A stretch of DNA of 64,000 bases from Symbiodinium natans (GCA_905221605.1 CAJNDS010000902.1:591762-655761), one strand, 5' to 3'; positions 1 through 11,973 are shown, counted from the stretch's first letter. Notes: generated from the letters alone by a model not told the origin. Program-made: numbers and translations.

Positions 1-525
1 GGGGTAATCTAGTCCCCTTTTTGGGGTAAGATAATCCCCTTATATTCCCAAAGGTTAACCTTCAGTCCCCCTAGGTACTGGACAACTAGGACTGCCGAGA
101 GTCTTTTCGAGTCAGTTCGGGAGCTGGGCACTGATGGAGCCAGGGTTCACTGTTCCAGTCAGTTCGCTTGCGGGTTAATGATGGAGCCAGGGTTCACTGT
201 TCAGAGAGCGTCTAGGGTTTAAGGTTTAGGGTTCAGGGTTTGGTGGTTTAGGCCCAGTAGTGCCCTTTCGTTCCTCATTTTGGGTCAGGAGCCCTTACAA
301 AGCCCGAAACAGAAATGGACACGTCCTTTTGTCTTAGATTACTGAGCATTTTAACCCGCCACAAAATGTCCCTAAACTCGAAACCCCAAGCACATGGCAG
401 CCCCTAAGCCCGAAACCTTTAACGCCCCAAACCCGGTAAACAAAACCCAGGTTTAGGGTTTAGGGTTTAGGGTTTAGGGTTTAGGGTATAGGGTTTAGGG
501 TTTAGGGTTTAGGGTTAGGGCGCAG

Positions 526-564
526 GTCATCAAAGACAGCGCTGCTCGGCAGTATGTGGCCTTG
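526..564 (+). CDS. Candidate exon, unknown protein
   Basis: The island starts after an acceptor-like GCGCAG at 520-525, has G as its first base, and ends before GCGAGC at 565, so it fits the AG|G...|GC pattern seen across the window. It reads VIKDSAARQYVAL in frame 0 with no stop. I do not recognise a family. Support is the boundary pattern and the open, mixed-composition frame only. Confidence 0.3.
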
Positions 565-2332
565 GCGAGCTCGGTCGGGTCTGTTGGGGTTTGGGCATGC
601 TTGCCTCTTGTAGGCTTTTGGGTTTAGAGGGTAGAGGGCTTAGGGTTTAGGGTAAAGGGTAAAGGGTAAAGGGTAATAGGGGTTGGGGGGTTTACTTCGG
701 GGTTGGTTCGGGTCGAGTTCGGGTGTTGTTAGGGTTTAAGGTTCAGGTTTTTTGTGATTTTGCACGCGGTTTAGTTTTTTTTTTTTGTGATTTGTGTTGC
801 TTGGTCGTGATCAGGGGCTCAGACTCCCTGAATCCCCACCCATGCAGCCAACAGCTCTTCCAGTTGCTGCAAAAAATCAGCTTCGATAGTTGTACAGTAA
901 ACTAGTAAACAGTTGGAACATCCTTATCCCCCTACCCCAAGAGGGTTACGAAAGGGAATCCCAGCACTAATCGTCCTCAAACCATGTTCCAACTTTCTGG
1001 AGTTTACTATAGAGTTGAGACCCAATTAAGCCTTGGTCAGTTCTCAAAATCAGGGTCCTTTTGTGGGTGCCCTAGATAAGAGGATAAGGCCCCAGAAAGG
1101 GACCATAATTTAGGAAATCACCATGTCAACGCCCGATATAAGCCCCGCGAATGTCTCTTCCGATTACTAAACCCCCTCCCCCCGAAAGACGAGGCCGACT
1201 CAAATGGCGAACTCGCGACAGATGAGATCGGACGTCTCGTCCTGACACAGGCCAGGGGCCAGAGTCGTTTGCGGGTTTTTGGGTTTTCGCGGAATGTCGG
1301 TTATGACCTGTCTGAAAACGGATTTCTCCCAACATCAGGTAGCTGTAGGCTGGGAAAGGGCGCAGTCTATGCATCTAGTTTCTTCAGATCTCTTTCAGGC
1401 GAGGTGCGTGTCATTCAGAAAAACAGGTCCAGATGCTGAGACTGGAATATTCAGCACGCGAAACCCTAAACCCTAAACCCTAAGCTCTATGCCCTAAGCC
1501 CTAAACCCTAAACCCTAACAGGGGGGGGGATTCCAGAATCGCCTCTTCATCGCTTTTGCTCAGCATGAGGGTTCTGAGGCCCGAGATGCTGCCTAAACCC
1601 TAAGCCTAAGAAGCGTTATCTGGCGTTGTCATCGCTTAGAGATCCGCAAGCTGCTGCTGCCTTTTAGGGTGTAGGGTGCCTTGCGTTGCACCCTCCTGGC
1701 TTAAGGTCGGCCTTCAGACCCCAGAACCCAGACTCTAAACATCATGCAAGCCGGGGGGTTTAGGGTTGAGGGTTTAGGGTTTAGGGTTTCGGGGGTTCGG
1801 GTTTAGGGTTTAGGGTTTAGGGTTTAGGGTTTAGGGTTTAGGGTTTAGGGTTTAGGGTTTAGGGTTTAGGGTTTAGGGTTTAGGGTTTCGGGGGTTTCGG
1901 GCTTGGGGTTTAGGATTTGGGGTGTAGGGATTGTCTTAAACAGGCGAACATCCTTGCTTTCCAGCCCTGCGCTCAAGTGAAGCGACTTACTGTCATCAGC
2001 GCCCCGACATGCCGTTGTGTAGGATGACTGACAGAACTGGGGGCGTGACATTCTTTTTCTCGAATTCATGCAAGCGCTCCAGATGTGGGATCCCTAAAAC
2101 CCTAAACCCTAATCCCTAAACCCTAAACCCTAAACCCTAAACCCTAACCCTAAACCCCTTTATGTATTTCCCCCCCGCAACCTGAAAACAGCCATTGCGA
2201 CGCTCGGAAAATGGAGCTTTAAGGAGGACCAAACCGTGCCTAAACCCTGAACCCTGAACCCTGAACCCTGAACCCTGAACCCTGAACGTGCTTGAAGAAC
2301 TTATGAGGGTTTGAGAGCTGACGTTGGGACAG

Positions 2333-2370
2333 GGACTCTTCGACGTGGAGACAGCCGCACCTCGCCCAGG
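2333..2370 (+). CDS. Candidate exon with GTAAGT donor, unknown protein
   Basis: The island follows GGGACAG at 2326-2332, begins with G and runs to a textbook GTAAGT donor at 2371. It reads GLFDVETAAPRP in frame 0; a GC donor after GAGACA would give a shorter exon. It is flanked on the left by six CCCTGAA units and on the right by about six TTCAGGG units, the exact reverse complement of the same variant. Product unknown. Confidence 0.35.
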
Positions 2371-3513
2371 GTAAGTTGAGGGTTCAGAATTCAGGGTTCA
2401 GGGTTCAGGGTTCAGGGTTCAGGGTTCAGGGTTTAGGGTTTAGGTGCGACGCGATGGAGGGACCTGCTTAGTGCTAGCCTGAAACCTAAATTCAATTTAA
2501 CTCCCTGTGAAGTTGGGGGGTTTCTAGGGTTTGGGTTGGTGAACATACATAAACCCGAAACCCCAACCCTAAACCCTTAACCCTAACTAATGAGACCTTT
2601 GTACTAGGAGGGGCCCCAACAGGAGGGTCCATTAACTGGCCCCCTTTAGCCACCCCAGGGGTTCCTTGTAAACGTTCCCCCTCTCTAAGTCAAGTCCGTC
2701 AAGGTGTGCCACGCTCTTTAAGTTGAGACACATCAGATGCAGTTTTTGGGTTGAGGTTTTAGGCTAGACACCCTGAACCCTAAACCCTAAACCCTAAACC
2801 CTAAACCCTAAACCCTAAACCCTAAACCCTAAACCCTAAACCCTAAACCCTAAACCCTAAACCCTAAACCCTAAACCCTAAACCCTACTAAGAACCAGCC
2901 CGAAAGTCCCAAGTTCTTTTGGGGCTTAGGGTTTAGTTAGGGGTTTAGGGCTTGAGGGGTTTAGGGTTTAGGGTTTAGGGTTTAGGGTTTAGGGTTTTAG
3001 AGGTTGAGGGCTGGTTTAAGAGTTTTAGGGTTTGAGAGTTTTTAGGGTTTCAGGGTTTTACGGACTTAGAGTTTTAGGGTTTTAGGGTTGTAGGGTTTAG
3101 GGTTCCCCTCAAACACCCCTAAACCCCCTAAACCCTAAACCCTAAACCCTAAACCCTAAACCCTAAACCCTAAACCCTAAACCCTAAACCCTAAACGGAA
3201 CAGCCCACAGCCCTGAGAGGCTGTGAAGAGGGACTCATGCCTCCAGTTGCCTTGCATCTACATCCTAAGTCATGGGTGGGGTCTTGGGGGTTTAGGGTTT
3301 AGGGTTGAGGGTTTTGGGTTGAGGGTTGAGGGTTTAGGGTTTAGGGTTTAGGGTGTGTCAAATCCGCAATTGAGGTCAGCAACCTCTTCGCGGGCTCGTA
3401 CACCGCAAACCAGGCTCCACCTCCCACGCAAGAGCTCCTTGTCTTGATGGGGGACTGCCCTAAACCCTAAACCCTAAACCCTAAACCCTAAACCCTGAAC
3501 CCTAAACCCTGAG

Positions 3514-3590
3514 GATCCTGACCGGCATGGCCAATGTCTATGACCAGTGGCATGTTTTCCAAGTCGACATGGAGCGCCTCTTGAATACAG
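3514..3590 (+). CDS. Candidate exon, unknown protein
   Basis: The exon begins after CTGAG (AG|G) and ends at AATACAG followed by GCCGGC at 3591, a GC donor. In frame it reads ILTGMANVYDQWHVFQ, then VDMERLLNTG, an amphipathic and clearly protein-like stretch of 25 residues without a stop. CCCTAAA units precede it and TTTAGGG-like sequence follows. I considered a PLP-decarboxylase-like segment but cannot support it. Confidence 0.4.
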
Positions 3591-3886
3591 GCCGGCGTTT
3601 TTAGGGTTGATAGGTTTTTGTTTTGAGAGGCCTTTGTGTTAAAGGTGTTTTGAGTTTTTTCACTCTAGTTTTTTTTCTTATTTTTTTTTTGGGGGGGGGG
3701 GTTGTTTCAGGGCTGTTGAAGTTCAAAGTTGGGTTGTAGTTTGGGTTTCGGGTTTCCTAGCGTTAGGGTTTTAAGGTTTAGGGTTTAAGCGTCGTGAACT
3801 TTGGGCTGTTTGGGGCTTCTTCACGGTTCCAATCCAAGGGTGTTTAGGGTTTCGGTTTTCAGGGTTTAGAGGTTTCAGGGCCACAA

Positions 3887-3888
<2 letters not shown>

Positions 3889-3917
<29 letters not shown>

Positions 3918-3923
3918 TATATG
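3889..3923. repeat. TA dinucleotide microsatellite
   Basis: Alternating TA/CA-rich tract inside a telomere-type island. It yields spurious isoleucine/tyrosine ORFs. Further TA-rich microsatellites lie at about 6183-6243, 13866-13882, 21250-21265, 30603-30735 and 40262-40310. Confidence 0.9.
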
Positions 3924-4055
3924 TATGGCACCCCCCCCCCCCCTCCCGGTACCTACGTCTCCTTTTGTTCTCTGCCTCAAGTACCGGCCGCAGATAAGTT
4001 GCCTCTTGGAGGGTTTAGGGTTTAGGGCGAGGCTTCACTGCCAGATGCCATGCTG

Positions 4056-4760
4056 TTCGCTTGAGTGAAAGTGCTGTACTGTCTCTGAAAAACCAGTCCC
4101 AGAAGCCGAAAATGCCGTACTGTCCCTAAAAAACCTAAAAAACCAATTCTGGTGGCCCATACAGCCAGGCCCTCTTCCAAAGATTGGTTTTTTAGGGACA
4201 GTACAGCGCTTTCAGCACCTTAGGCCTTCAAAGTACTGTACTGTCCCTAAAAAACCCATCCCAGCAGCCGAAAATGCCGTACTAAAACCTAAAAAGCCGA
4301 TTCTGCTGGCCTATGCAGACAGCCCCTCTTCCAAAGATTGGGTGTTTAGGGACAGTACTTTGAAGGCCTGAGGTGCTGAAAGTGCTGTACTGTCCCCAAT
4401 CTTTGGAAGAGGACCTGGCTGTATGGGCCTCCAGAATTGGTTTTTTAGGTTTTTTAGGGACAGTATGGCATTTTCGGTTTCTGGGATTGGTTTTTCAGGG
4501 ACACTACAGCACTTTGAAGGCCTGAGGCGCTGAAAGTGCTGCACCGTCCAAAAAAAAACCAATCTTTGTAAGAGGGCCTGTCTGCACAGGCCTCCATAAT
4601 TGGTTCTTTGTAGGGACAGTACAGCACTTTGAAGGGGTGAGGTGCTGAAATTGCTGTACTGTCCCTAGACAACCAATCTTTGGAAGAGACCTGGCTGTAC
4701 AGGCACCCAGCATTAGTTTTGTAGGTTTTTTCCAGACAGTACAGTTTGAACAGCAAGCAA
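4056..4760. repeat. Nested palindromic repeat cluster
   Basis: A motif including CTGTACTGTCCCTAAAAAAC occurs several times in both orientations. For example the segment at 4143-4166 (CCAATTCTGGTGGCCCATAC...) reappears as its reverse complement at 4417-4440, and AGCACTTTGAAGGCCTGAGG-type blocks occur as direct and inverted copies. Open frames across it are by-products of the repeats. It contains no telomere units and looks like a collapsed foldback element. Confidence 0.8.
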
Positions 4761-5960
4761 GCGAATCAATCATATTCAACTATGCTTAAGGACCGTGATT
4801 TAGATATTAAGGTTCATTGAATTGATTTAGTTAAGGGTCTACTGATTCAATTCATGTATTAGGCACTTCAGCAAAGAAATTAAGCCATTGGATTCCCTTA
4901 ACTAAGTCAGCTTCAACAAACAGAAAACCTGAGTTGAATAAGGCACCTTTTGTAATCCACTAATTTAACTCATTTACTTAGCCCTTCAGGAAAAAACCAA
5001 CTGTTGAAATAACTTCACTTAAGTTAGCTTTAACTACAAGACCCTTAGTTAAATTAGGCACTGTATTTGTTAACGAGAACAAAGACAAAAAGTATGAACA
5101 TACTTTAGCTAATCGAATAACGCTCAAATGAGGCAATTCGGGCAGGTTGCCGAACAAGTATACTTTAATTGATGGGTTGAAAACATCATGCAATCTAACT
5201 AGCTTTACAGCCAGAATTCATTTAGGCTGGTTAAGGGTGAATTAAGTCAACGATCGAAATCTAGCCAGTTCAACGTATTTACTTAACACTTAGATTAAGA
5301 AAATCGGTTCAGTTTTTAATTCTAGGCAAGGCCTGTTGACATATTCGGTTTTAAACAAGTTAAATCAAGCAAACTAACTCAACTATTGTTTTACCGCATC
5401 GTGATTGAATTAGTTTATTTCATTGATGTCTTTGAGTTAATGGTCTATTAATTTACATGAATTTATTTGACCCTTAAATGAATAAATTCAGCCCGTGAAA
5501 TTACGTTAACTAAGTCGAAAATACGTACTTCTCTTTACTAGCTTTTTCATTGAACTTATTTAGTCAATGATCTTCTAAACTTAAGTCATGTCCTGAACAC
5601 GTCAGAAACTAAGCAAGCTTTTGACAATACTTCAATTAAATTAATTGCAAGAAACAACAAGCCCTTCGTTAAATTAAGTACTCTGTGTGTGTGCGCAAAC
5701 AATGAACACATTTTGGCTAATTTAATTCATTCTTAAATGAAACGAAATTAGATCAGGTTTCCTAATTAAACATCATTGAATCTAACTCAGGTTAAGTATT
5801 AACGAAAGTAAATTAAGGATGGTAATTTAGTTAGTTCAATGTAGCAAAATCACCCTTGCTGCGCTTTCGCCCTGCATAATTGATTTGCTTCCGCCGACTC
5901 CCAGCGGACTCACAATATCACTCCGCAGGCGCACTAACGGGATATTAACTAAACCAGATA
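4761..5960. other. AT-rich non-coding stretch
   Basis: About 1.2 kb of AT-rich DNA rich in TTAAGT, AATTGA and TTTAGTTAA words that recur loosely, without a clean tandem period. No telomere units and no convincing ORF; stops are frequent in all frames. GC content rises sharply near 5,870 where telomere-type sequence resumes. Confidence 0.6.
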
Positions 5961-6182
5961 CTTTCACAAGCTTTGCCCTTAAGGGTTGCTTTAAGGGTCC
6001 GTAGGCAGTTTCGGGTTTAAAAAAGTCTTTGTTCCCGCAGTCCTCTGGTCCCCTGCTCCCGTGGCGTGCATGCCAGCATCATCCACTCGATGGTCCTTGT
6101 AAACTTCTTCTGGTAGGTGTTCGTTAATGCGATGCAGAAAAGCTAACTGTTGCAGTAAAACCTAGGCGCGGGGCGGGGGTAG

Positions 6183-6199
6183 CATATATATATATATGC

Positions 6200-6243
<44 letters not shown>
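6183..6243. repeat. (TA)n(TG)n microsatellite
   Basis: About 34 bp of TA repeats followed by about 26 bp of TG repeats. No coding content. Confidence 0.9.
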
Positions 6244-7080
6244 ATACATAATTTTTAGCAAGGATCGGGGGACTATTCGGGGATTAGGGTTTCGGGTTTA
6301 GGGCTACAAAGTAGAGACATAACAGTACCCTCTTGGTGGCCGAAGGGCGTGGTCAGGAAGGCCGGGGTCATTCAAGAGTCTCCCCTGCGATGGTGCCGCA
6401 AACCCTAAACCCTAAACCCTAAACCCTAAACCCTAAACTCTAAACCCTAAAGCCTAAAGCCCTCAACCCTAAATCAGGTCGAGGGCTGAGGGAAGCCTCA
6501 AGACGAAATCAGGAGCAAGTGCAGCTCTGCCGTTAGGGTTTAGGACCCGCAACCCTAAATCATGCTTGCCCTGCGTGGGCTTACGCGTATCTTATCGGGG
6601 ATTTTTTCAGCGGGTACTCAAGTGGCCAACAGCTGCGCCCTGTAGCCTGGAGCGGAAATACGAAACTGGGTTTGCAGTTCAGGGTTGCTAGGGGTGCTTA
6701 GCCCTGACCCCTCAGGATCGGGTTTAGGGTGAGGGTCTAGGGTTTAGGGTTTAGGGTTTAGGGTTTAGGGTTTAGGGGTTAGGGGTTCGGGTTTCGGGTT
6801 TCGGGTTTAGGGTTTAGGGTTTAGGGATTCAGGTTTCGAGGGGTTCAGGTTCTAAGGCTCTGCCCCCTCACAATACCCGGAAAATAGTTCGGAGACCTCA
6901 GCCCTAAACCCTAACCCTAATCCGTAAACCCGAAATCCCATCCCTAAACCTGAAATATCGAAATCTCACACCGAAGCGCGTAGCCCTAAACCCTAACCCT
7001 CGCAACCCGTGCACCAGGTGGCGTCGTTAGCCAGGCGGAGAGAGGGCTGAAAGGTTTCAGGGTCCCCTAAACCCTTAACC

Positions 7081-7119
<39 letters not shown>

Positions 7120-7814
7120 ACTCTCAACCCTTGACCCTAAACCCAAGATTGTTTGAAAGGACCCGGTTGAACTTATGCAGCTTTGACACCCCTAAGCCTT
7201 ATCTTAGGGATGCTTTTTAGCTGCTTCTGGTTTTAAATCGCTCCCGACCTCACCCGAGTGTGGTTGTGGGTTTCGGGATTACGGGATTTCGGTTTCGGGT
7301 TTAGCGTTGCGGGTTCGGGGTGTAAAGTTTAGGGCTGTAGGGTTGTAGGGTTTGAGGTCTTTCCTAGTTTAGTTTAGGGACGGGGGGGTTAAGTTTGGGT
7401 GTTGAGAGTTTACTGTTGAATGGCCTGCCTCAAGCAAAAGCCGCAGCCCTAAACCCTAAGTTGAGGAGAGCGGTGGATAGTCTTGCAAGGAAGCTGAACC
7501 ACCCTAAAGCGTGTGATTTAGGGTTCGCAGCCGTCCGGGGTTTGAGGTTCAGGTTTGAGTGACATTTTGGGGCAAGGGGTTTCGGGCTTTTGGTGTGCAG
7601 GGGTTCCGGGCTTAGCGTGTTAGGGTTTTGTGTTTGGGGTGCAACGTGTAGGATTCGAGTAGATTGGGTTTAGAGTTTAGGGTGTAAGGTTTCGGGTTGA
7701 GGGTTGGGGGATTGGGAGAACAAGTAGGGGCACAACCTCGCGCACAACCAGATCGCAAACCGCATGAACCTTCGAGTAAGAACCCTCGCCAGCTTGGCCA
7801 GTAGCTGTCCTAAT

Positions 7815-8031
7815 CTAGGATGCCCAGCAGTACCCTTCTTCCCTTTTTGGGGGGTTTAGGTTCCCTTACTTAGTGGCTCAAAACCCAACTTTTCAACTTT
7901 TGGGCTTCTTATAAGGTAGTTTATTCTGACAGTTTCAACTTTCATTTGCTTGGGTTTTGGGCCAGTAAGCTTACAAACCCCTTTAAGCAAAAAAGGGGCG
8001 CCCTTTTTAAGCTAACAGTGGTGAAGCTAAG
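7815..8031. mobile_element. MITE-like family 1, long form, right end degraded
   Basis: The left end CTAGGATGCCCAG matches family 1 (see 25836-25948). The interior is the long form: it contains about 105 bp, from near CTTAGTGGCTCAAAACCC to GTAAGCTTA, that are missing from the short copies. The interior is nearly identical to 23179-23394. The right end, which should read TACTGGGCAGCCTAG, is replaced by unrelated sequence, so this copy is probably immobile. Confidence 0.75.
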
Positions 8032-8710
8032 CAAGAGGGCACCTTGGAGTCTGTAGGGTTTATTGGGTTTAGGGTTTAGGGTTTAGGGTTGAGGGTTTAG
8101 GGTTTAGGGTTGAGGGTTTAGGGTTGAGGGTTGAGGGTCGAGGGTTGAGGGTCTATAGGGTTTAGGGTCTAGGGTTGAGGGTTTAGGGTTTAGGGTTTAG
8201 GGATAACTTGGTGGTTGCCGGAGGTTCTTTCGCCTAGTTACATCCTGAACCCCTACGCAGCTCTCGAAGTTAGGCTCCCCTTGCAGGGCTTTGGGGTTTA
8301 GGGTTTAGGGTTTAGGGTTTAGGGTTTAGGGTTTAGGTTTAGGGTTTGAGGGTTTGAGGGTTTGAGGGTTTGAGGGTTTAGGGTGTTTTAGGGTTTGGGG
8401 TTGAGGGTTTCTGTGGTGCCAAAAATGGGGCGATTCTTTTGCGAAGAGGTCGTGTATTCCAGTTGTCTACCAGAAACGTCTGCAACCTACCGAACCGACA
8501 AGCAGAAAGTCCTCGGTTCTGAAGGTTTTTTTTAGGGTTTATGGGATTTGTAGGGTCCAAGGGTTTCGGGCCTCAGGATTGACATTCATTGGCTTCTAGA
8601 ATCTAGAATCCATGCTTCTCAGATAGCTCCTAAACCCTAAACCCTAAACCCTAAACCCTAAACCCTAAACCCTAAACCCTAAACCTAAAACCCAAAGCCT
8701 CAACTTTCAG

Positions 8711-8755
8711 ATCATGATCACGCACCTCGAGTGGGAAAGTGCTTCTGCTGAAGAA
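8711..8755 (+). CDS. Candidate exon, unknown protein
   Basis: Follows a good acceptor (CAACTTTCAG) and reads IMITHLEWESASAEE to a GC donor at 8756; reading on to a GT at 8773 adds AGGSQ. A MITE-like element (8777-8933) begins immediately afterwards, placing that element at the start of the intron. Product not recognised. Confidence 0.35.
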
Positions 8756-8776
8756 GCTGGTGGCTCTCAACGGTTT

Positions 8777-8816
8777 TCATGGGTTCCCCTACTAGCCCCC
8801 TCTATGCAACCCTCAC

Positions 8817-8847
<31 letters not shown>

Positions 8848-8933
8848 AAAAAAAATCCGCGCTTAAATCACCTCAATCAAGTCAAGCTTAATTATGGGGG
8901 AAGAGGGGGGGGGGGGTAGGGGGGAACCCATGA
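8777..8933. mobile_element. MITE-like family 5, copy 1
   Basis: Terminal inverted repeats TCATGGGTTCCCC and GGGGAACCCATGA enclose about 130 bp that include C-rich, A-rich and G-rich runs. A second copy with the same ends lies at 55056-55198. No ORF, so non-autonomous if mobile. Confidence 0.7.
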
Positions 8934-9997
8934 CGTTTAGGGTTTAATGTTAAGGGTTGAGGGCTCAGGGTGAACCCTGACCCCTGGAAGGATCGAAGGT
9001 AGGCCGGGATTACAGGCCCCTATAACTTAGTACAGCGCTGCTACATTGGGGGTTCCTCTCCTAATCTCCTAAACCCTAAACCCTGAACCCTGAACCCTAA
9101 ACCCTAAACCCTAATCCCAAAAAACCCATTGGTGCATTCTCATACTCGACTCCTCTTCGGGACCCCACCAAAAACATCAGCAGTTCGGGACAGGCCCGAT
9201 GATTGCGGACAATTTTTGAATGTGCAGAGCCTCCTACGCCCCTAAACCCTAAACCCTTCAAACCTACCCTAAGATTTTAGGGTTTAGGGTTTAGGGTTTG
9301 GGGTAGGGTTTAGGGTTTAGGGTTTATATTAGGGTTTAGGCCCTAAACCCCACCGTGAGCCCTGAAACCCTAAACCCTAAACCCGAAGCTCTTCAAGGTA
9401 ACAGGTTCAGAAGGGATGCCCGTAGTACCCTTATTCCCTTTGCTGGCTAAACCCCTCAACCTAGCTGAGCCAAAAAATGCGCACCTTTTTTCTCGGCACG
9501 TTGGTCAATGTAATCGCAACCCGAAGTAAGGCAAGGCTAGCACAACCCTGCGAACAACAAACTCGTAGACTAAACCCTAAACCCTAAACCCTAAATCCTC
9601 AATCCTAAACCCTAAACCCTAAACCCTAAACCCTAAACCGACTTGAACCAAAAGCCAGGCTTAGGTTTAGGTTTTGGGGTTTTGTTTGGTGTCTTGCAGG
9701 TGGAGGTTGGGAAGGTGTGCTGCTGTACTGCTTGCAACCGTATTTAGAGAGGTCCACGGGGCAGCAGCTTTGGGCCGGGCTCGAATCCCCAAAAGTTGAA
9801 GCCCGAGGCATAGCAACCACCATGAACTCCAAGTAAGGACCGGATCCCCCTAAACTCCCTGCACTCCCTACACTCCCTACACCCCAAACCCCAAACCCCA
9901 AACCCCAAACCCCAAACCCTAAACCCTAAACCCTAAACCCTAGACTCCCTACACTGTACATAAGTCCTAGGCCCCAAAGCCCAGCCCCCAAACTAAG

Positions 9998-10041
9998 GCG
10001 ATCACCTGGACGAAATGATGAGGGAAGTCAGCCGACAGCTC
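9998..10041 (+). CDS. Candidate exon, unknown protein
   Basis: Begins AG|G after ACTAAG, ends before GCATCT (GC donor). With one base supplied by the previous exon it reads DHLDEMMREVSRQL, a typical helical stretch; the frame stays open for three more residues. CCCTAAA units lie upstream and TTTAGGG units downstream. Family unknown. Confidence 0.35.
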
Positions 10042-10403
10042 GCATCTCGACCTGTTAGGGTTTAGGGTTTAGGGTTTAGGGTTTAGGGTTTAGGGTTTAG
10101 GGTTTAGGGTTGCTGTAGCAGGGTGGCTGGTTGGTGCTACCAGCACCCCAACCCGCTCACTGGAGTGGTTGTGTCGACCCACCTTTTGCTCGCCCCTACG
10201 TTGCCGACACTTGTACTTAGTAGCTGAGTGAGTACACTTTGCACTTTTTGGGATACTAAACACCCTAAACCCTAAACCCTACACCCTAAACCCTAAACCC
10301 TAAACCCTAAACCTTAAACCCTAAACCCTAAACCCTAAACCCCTCAACCCTAAACCTCTTATAGAACTGAAAGTGGACACTTTGCTGGGGCTTCTGAACT
10401 CAG

Positions 10404-10449
10404 CAACGAAGTGTACAGGAAGCCCGCGGAGCAGCAGCTTTCAAAAAGA
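10404..10449 (+). CDS. Candidate exon, unknown protein
   Basis: Follows CTGAACTCAG and reads NEVYRKPAEQQLSKR to a GC donor at 10450; the frame stays open beyond (ARKFLYLGPENL). Basic and helical, not recognised. The base after the acceptor is C, so it fits the window-wide pattern less well. Confidence 0.3.
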
Positions 10450-11545
10450 GCGAGAAAATTCCTGTATCTTGGCCCCGAAAACCTAAGCCCTAAGCCCTAA
10501 GCCCTTAAACCCTAAGCCCTTAAATCCTAAACCCTAAGCCCTTAAATCCTAAACCCTAAGAACTAAGCCCTGAACCCCAAGCCCTAAGCCCTTAAACCCT
10601 AAGCCCTGAAACCTACACCTTCAAGTCGTTCGGTGTCGAGGGTTTAGGCCGAAGGTCCTTGAAGATCCTAGTTTGCAACAGCCCCACCACAAAAAGAAAG
10701 CGAACATCAGCTTCCAAAAGATTTACCCTATACCCTATACCCTAAACCCTAAACCCTAAACCCTAAACCCTAAACCCTAAACCCTAAACCCTAAACCCTA
10801 AACCCTAAACCCTAAACCTTAAACCCTAAACCCTAAACCTTAAACCCTAAAGCAGAAGGAGAGAGGGAATATGGAGAGAAGCATAGACTCCATAGACCGT
10901 GGGAGGGAGAGGGCCCTCTTGGCTTTCCCCTTGTCTCTTTCTCTGTTTAGACAAGAACATAATTAGGAGAGCCCCTCCCACAGAACAGACCCCAAGCCCT
11001 AAAGATCGCAGCAAAGCTTGGAATCGTAGAGCTGTGGGCTTCTCGAACCCTGAGCCTTAATCCTTAAAGGGGTTTTTGGGTTTAGGCCCTACCAAGCCTT
11101 ACACCCCAACCTAAACCTCAAACCCTGAACCCTAAGCCCTGAACCCCTAAACCCTTAACCCTTAACCCTAAACCCTAAACCCTAAACCCTAAACCCTAAA
11201 CCCTAAACCCTAAACCCTAAACCCTAAAGCCTACCCTCAACCGCAAGCACCTAACAGCGCAGGTCAGAGAGTCCTTGATCGCGAAACCGCACCTCAGGAG
11301 TCGCGTCGGGGTTAGGAAGGGTTAAGGGTTTAGGGTTTAGGGTTAGGAAAGGGATTTAGGGTTGAGGGTTTAGGGTTCAGGGTTTAGGGTTTAGGGTTAG
11401 GAAGGGGGACTTAGGGTTGAGGGCTTAGGGTTCAGGATTTAGGGTTCAGGGTTTAGGGTTCAGAGGTTAGGGTTTAGGGCTTTAGAGCCCTACGCCCTGC
11501 ACCCTAAACCCTAAACAAGTCTTGGAATCTAAGCAAGCTTGGCAG

Positions 11546-11668
11546 CCCAGTGATGCCCTTTTTCCATTTTTTCTTTTGTTTTTGGTTTCCCTTATAAAGC
11601 AACCAACCCAAAAAAAAAGGGTGGCCTGATTATAACATGGTTACTGGGGCTACCAAGCAAGGCGCAAA
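11546..11668. mobile_element. Diverged relative of MITE-like family 1
   Basis: Ends read CTTGGCAGCCCAGTGATGCCC and TTACTGGGGCTACCAAG, inverted repeats of each other and related to the family-1 ends. The interior keeps the GGTTTCCCTTATAAAG block. A subfamily in which CTAGG is replaced by CTTGG. Confidence 0.55.
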
Positions 11669-11838
11669 ACCCAAACCCCGAAGGTTTAGGTTCCTACAGC
11701 AACCCTAAACCCTAAACCCTAAACCCTAAACCCTAAACCCTAAACCCTAAACCCTAAACCCTAAACCCTAAACCCTAAACCCTAAACCCTAAACCCTAAA
11801 CCCATCAGGGTCGAGGCCTTTTCATCCCGAAGCCCCAG

Positions 11839-11961
11839 CTCGGCTGCCCAGTTGTGCCCCTTTTTGGGGGGTTTAGGTTCCCTTATAAACCCCCTTTAAG
11901 CAAAAAAGGGCTTAGGGTTTAGGGTTTGCGGTTTAGGGTTTAGGGTTACTGGGCAGCCTAG
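11839..11961. mobile_element. MITE-like family 1 copy containing telomere-type repeats
   Basis: The left part matches family 1 (GGCTGCCCAG ... CCCTTTAAGCAAAAAAGGG) and the right end is GTTACTGGGCAGCCTAG. The normal CACCCTTTTTAAGCCTTG between them is replaced by about five TTTAGGG-type units. Confidence 0.65.
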
Positions 11962-11973
11962 TTGTTCTTGGAG

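Larger units (their letters stand above)
1..4055. repeat. Interspersed TTTAGGG/CCCTAAA arrays with short unique islands
   Basis: Blocks of the 7-bp plant-type telomere repeat alternate in orientation and are separated by unique islands of 50-150 bp. Main blocks lie at about 434-518 and 1779-1890 (TTTAGGG) and at 2099-2156, 2770-2887 and 3128-3196 (CCCTAAA). Variants include CCCTGAA (2245-2286) and TTCAGGG (2385-2428). Both orientations and many unique islands make this interstitial repeat, not a chromosome end. Three islands are listed as candidate exons; in the rest I see no recognisable gene. Confidence 0.9.

Noticed and set aside
1-600. A true chromosome end (telomere)
   Set aside because: Arrays are short, occur in both orientations, and are interrupted by unique islands throughout; no terminal run is present at either edge.
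3514-3590. Ornithine/diaminopimelate decarboxylase exon
   Set aside because: VYDQW...F recalls one segment of that family, but the PFYAVKCN block that should follow is not found.
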